Shown one piece after another: positions 61,106 through 64,000 of a stretch of DNA of 64,000 nt. The position numbers and the translations under genes were made by a program. Numbering within the stretch: the stretch's first letter is position 1; the number at the start of each line of letters is the position of its first letter. The notes under the pieces were generated by a model that saw nothing but the letters and a program-made list of their open reading frames with translations, was not told where the DNA came from and did not search any database. Source of the DNA: Tomocerus qinae (lineage: Eukaryota > Arthropoda > Collembola > Entomobryomorpha > Tomoceridae); assembly GCA_020055645.1 (NCBI GenBank), contig CM034548.1:2294001-2358000 (forward strand). Direction: 5' to 3'.

Positions 61106-61183
61106 GGCAACTGTCACTAGAAGCTGAAAAAACTTGGTTGCAGTATGAATCGGAGAGGTGGGGTCTCAAATTCAATTTGGAAG
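61106..61183 (+). CDS. RhoGAP gene exon, C-terminal extension
   Basis: Acceptor CCTTTTGCTCAG, donor GAAG|GTATTT. The leading GG completes an arginine codon from the previous exon. It encodes RQLSLEAEKTWLQYESERWG then LKFNLE and one base of the next codon. The amphipathic, Trp-containing helix-like sequence continues the extension after the RhoGAP domain. The gene must continue beyond this donor; no later exon is recognised before 64000. Confidence 0.92.
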
Positions 61184-64000
61184 GTATTTCTCATTCAAGC
61201 CCCTTGTTTTTTGTCGAAAATTAAATGCACGGATTTCAATAGCTGATCAGCCCAGAATGTTTCCTGCGCTGCCCTGCAATGCATCTTATCCGAATGTATT
61301 TAGAGTACATCATCCTCATGTTACCTCGTAGATCTATCTGTTTAAAGATCTAGTTCAGTTTTACATAATGTGTTACCTTTCCTGATTCATTAAGGATATT
61401 TCTAATAACATGAAATGAGACTGGGCGGAATGAAATTTAATACTTTTTGTACATATTTTTTAAATATTGGTGAAATTCAAACCTCATTACAATGTTTTTA
61501 TCAGGTCTCCTTCCTATCTCTTTATGTAAATAATTTCTGTAAAATTGTAGACGCTTCTATTTTTAAATTTAGACCTGCGTCTAAAATTTAAAATGAAGGC
61601 AAAGTAATTTCCTATATTAAAAAAGAAATCAATAAATGAAATAAATGAATCACCAATTTTCTTTTTTACTGTTTTATAAGTCGTCTTCCGTATAATGGTT
61701 AGATTTACAATAAAAATTAAATATCCGTGACAGAAAATTGTCTTCGTGTCGATTCCTTCCATTTTCCTAATTTGTTTTAACTGTCACATTTATTTATGTC
61801 AGCGTATTTTTTTCCTCAAGCTAAGTTTTACAATGAAGATAACTATTTTTGCGCTGATTAATATTCATTTTATATTTTAAATATTTTAAAATTTATTAAA
61901 TATTTGTGTCATTAGTCAATTATTTTCATTGCACGGATGGTACAATAATTGCCATTTTTATACCAACAGATTTTGAATCAATTTATGTAAATTACGAACA
62001 AGATTTTAGATGAAGTTTAGATGTCAGTTGTAGATATAGTATACTAATTTAATCGCAATGCTGGCAATAATTACATAATATTATTTTGAAACATATGAGA
62101 CACTTTTGCTTGTTACTGCAGTTTTATTTACACATAAGTCGCTATGTGTATTTCCACATAAAATATGATTTTATGGAGTATTAATTTGGTGAGGAGGCTT
62201 GAGATTACCTCCAACATAACTATTGTGTAGTATTAATGTATAATTCCTTTCTAAATCTTATTCCGTATCGGAGTAGTACATAGTTGTAGTTGTAGCCTAG
62301 TTAACCAATACAAACATTTACTTAGATACCATTAAATCGAAATTGTTGAAAATTTTGATGCTGTAAAATACATTTGCTTAATGTAAGGTATAATTTGGGG
62401 ACCTACTCAAAATTGCTGGATATTTTTAACACTAATCAACCATGAAAAATGCATTCAAAGCTGCCTAAAAATATTACTTTTGTTTAACAAAGTGCAGTAG
62501 TGTGTACCTACTTAAGCAATTATTGTTAGTGGCAATTAGCTTGTTGCTAGCATATTGGATTAATTTTTTATTGTATATAATCTTTATTATTGATTTCATT
62601 TAAGTTTTATTTAGTAATTGTGCAGATCCATACAGATATTCATTTTAATATTCTTTATTGAAAACATTCTCATATATTACAGTGCATAAGTTCTTTCGCA
62701 TGTTATTATTTATATATCTGCCATAAAAATAAATCCATGATACAAGATTATTAAGATGCAATAGAATTAAATATTTTATCGATATATCCTTACATATTTA
62801 TTTTACTAATGTATTTCACTTTATCCCAATTATTTGATTGATTCAAGCATTGGGAAATACTTAATTCTATGCTATGAAGCCTCGTTAAATTACATAATTG
62901 ATCATAGTACTAGATTACGAGCCAAATGTTTGCAGTAACTCTGCCCACTATCAGCCACCACCACCCAAATCTTAAAAATCTTTAGACCAAACCAAAATAA
63001 TGCTTTTCGTAGTAATAATAACATAGTTAAGTATGACATTAAAATTACATCGTTCAATTATAGTTGGGGAAATTTACTCAATTTTTACTCAACAGTAAAT
63101 ACAGTGAGAGTAATTTTGTTTGACGTTTTGAAGATTTAATCTCACGCTGAAGTAAATTAAAATTCATTTGAAGTGAATTAAAAATATGTGTATTTTAATG
63201 CGAGGATAAATTAATGTGTTCTGTATTTCTACTAGGACAATATACTTGCACTATGAAAAATTACAATTCAAATTTTTATTATGGTCATTGGTAGAGAACT
63301 ATGACACTTCAATTTTATTTATTCATCTACAACATTCATTACAAGACGATTTCCCAATAAAAAATAAATTGATATAACACGTATTCACTATCACGACATG
63401 ACATCATAAACAGAAGCGAGAGAAAGATTTACTCAAACTGCACAGATAGAGGTACTAAATAATTCTTATACCTGTACACTTATTGGTTGTAGTGCTACTG
63501 CTATTTGTTTTTCTTTGCTGCTAATGTTAATTGTTTGTTGTTTCTAATTACCTTTCTACATAAATGTTTTTGTCCTTTATGTTAATGCTTATTTTTGTGC
63601 TTCAATTTTCATTCTATTGAATATTTTGTTTATCGCTGCTTAATTACTCTGAAAGTTTATTTACAAGCTATATCGTGGTCCCAAATTTTAAACTTTCTAA
63701 TCGGTTAACAGTCTAGGTCACCTCTTTTATTCTTAGGAGACAATTAATTATATTTTAAAGTTTGCTTCATTAGGGTTAATCTAATAAAATTATAAGTAGT
63801 TTTATAAGGAAACAATGCATCAAATTATACACTTTCTCCATTTTAAATTAAATATATCTTAGCGTTCAGTTGATGGCCAAAATATTGGCTCATTACGGTC
63901 AATGTGCTTTGAATTTTTCCATGGCTACATCAGGACAGCCTTGGCATGGAAACATTCAAAGTCTCTTGATATTATTAAAAATATTAGGATGCTATTTAAT
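61184..64000 (+). other. start of next RhoGAP intron, no exon seen
   Basis: Very AT-rich with no further exon that continues the phase. No repeats or RNA genes recognised. The minus-strand frame at 61514-61762 is lysine/isoleucine/phenylalanine-rich and unsupported. Confidence 0.6.

Larger units (their letters stand above)
47776..61183 (+). other. RhoGAP gene span (plus strand, continues to the right)
   Basis: Six exons encode a Rho GTPase-activating protein: about 47776/47790-48191 (left end uncertain), 48282-48342, 49299-49570, 50680-50881, 58240-58402 and 61106-61183. All internal junctions are GT-AG and all reading phases join exactly, giving one uninterrupted protein. RhoGAP proteins stimulate GTP hydrolysis by Rho, Rac or Cdc42 and so switch off actin and adhesion signalling at the membrane or cytoskeleton. 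The last visible exon ends mid-codon, so more coding exons lie past 64000. Introns of 90, 956, 1109, 7358 and 2703 bp separate the exons; the third carries a hAT-like MITE. The exact family member cannot be named from memory, and no gene symbol is given. Confidence 0.92.

Noticed and set aside
1..64000. CRISPR array, bacterial operons or ribosome-binding sites
   Set aside because: The tandem arrays have no regular unique spacers, coding exons are split by GT-AG introns, and no prokaryotic gene arrangement occurs.

Overview
The window looks like nuclear DNA of an animal, most likely an arthropod, although the sequence alone does not fix the species. It is AT-rich and gene-poor, with GT-AG introns, a metazoan-type RhoGAP gene split by short and multi-kilobase introns, cut-and-paste DNA transposon relics, a decayed non-LTR retrotransposon and a tRNA-headed SINE. 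Nothing bacterial or organellar was seen.

Layout. 1-12 kb: non-coding, with a truncated hAT-like MITE at the left edge, small foldback elements, one copy of an inverted dispersed repeat, the 3' end of a dead LINE on the minus strand and a 21-bp minisatellite. 12-25 kb: a 0.95-kb element with about 130-bp inverted arms, the second copy of the dispersed repeat, GC-rich palindromes, then long featureless stretches. 25-34 kb: a complete hAT-like MITE (598 bp, 8-bp target duplication), a tentative minus-strand signal-peptide exon, and two direct copies of a 0.42-kb repeat. 34.8-42.5 kb: a dense transposon nest. It holds two copies of an older repeat, one interrupted by a 744-bp tRNA-headed SINE with a 14-bp target duplication. 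It also holds a 4.2-kb composite bounded by about 300-bp inverted repeats, enclosing a 1.3-kb TIR element, tRNA-like hairpins and three minisatellites, two of which are inverted relatives. A 714-bp GAGCCGAGCC-rich TIR element closes the nest.

42.5-64 kb is the genic part. A possible small gene of unknown function (166 aa, upstream splice sites, poly(A) signal) lies at 43.4-44.9 kb. A plus-strand gene for a Rho GTPase-activating protein runs from about 47.8 kb to at least 61.18 kb and continues past the window. Five of its exons are certain because splice sites, phases and protein all join without a gap; a sixth, 5' exon is clear at its 3' end only. The encoded domain keeps the arginine finger but has alanine where most RhoGAPs have the asparagine of the Asn-Leu-Ala motif. 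Its introns hold the third hAT-like MITE and a compact cluster of GC-rich hairpins.

Most other short open frames in the window look like chance, low-complexity or repeat-derived frames and are not listed as genes.
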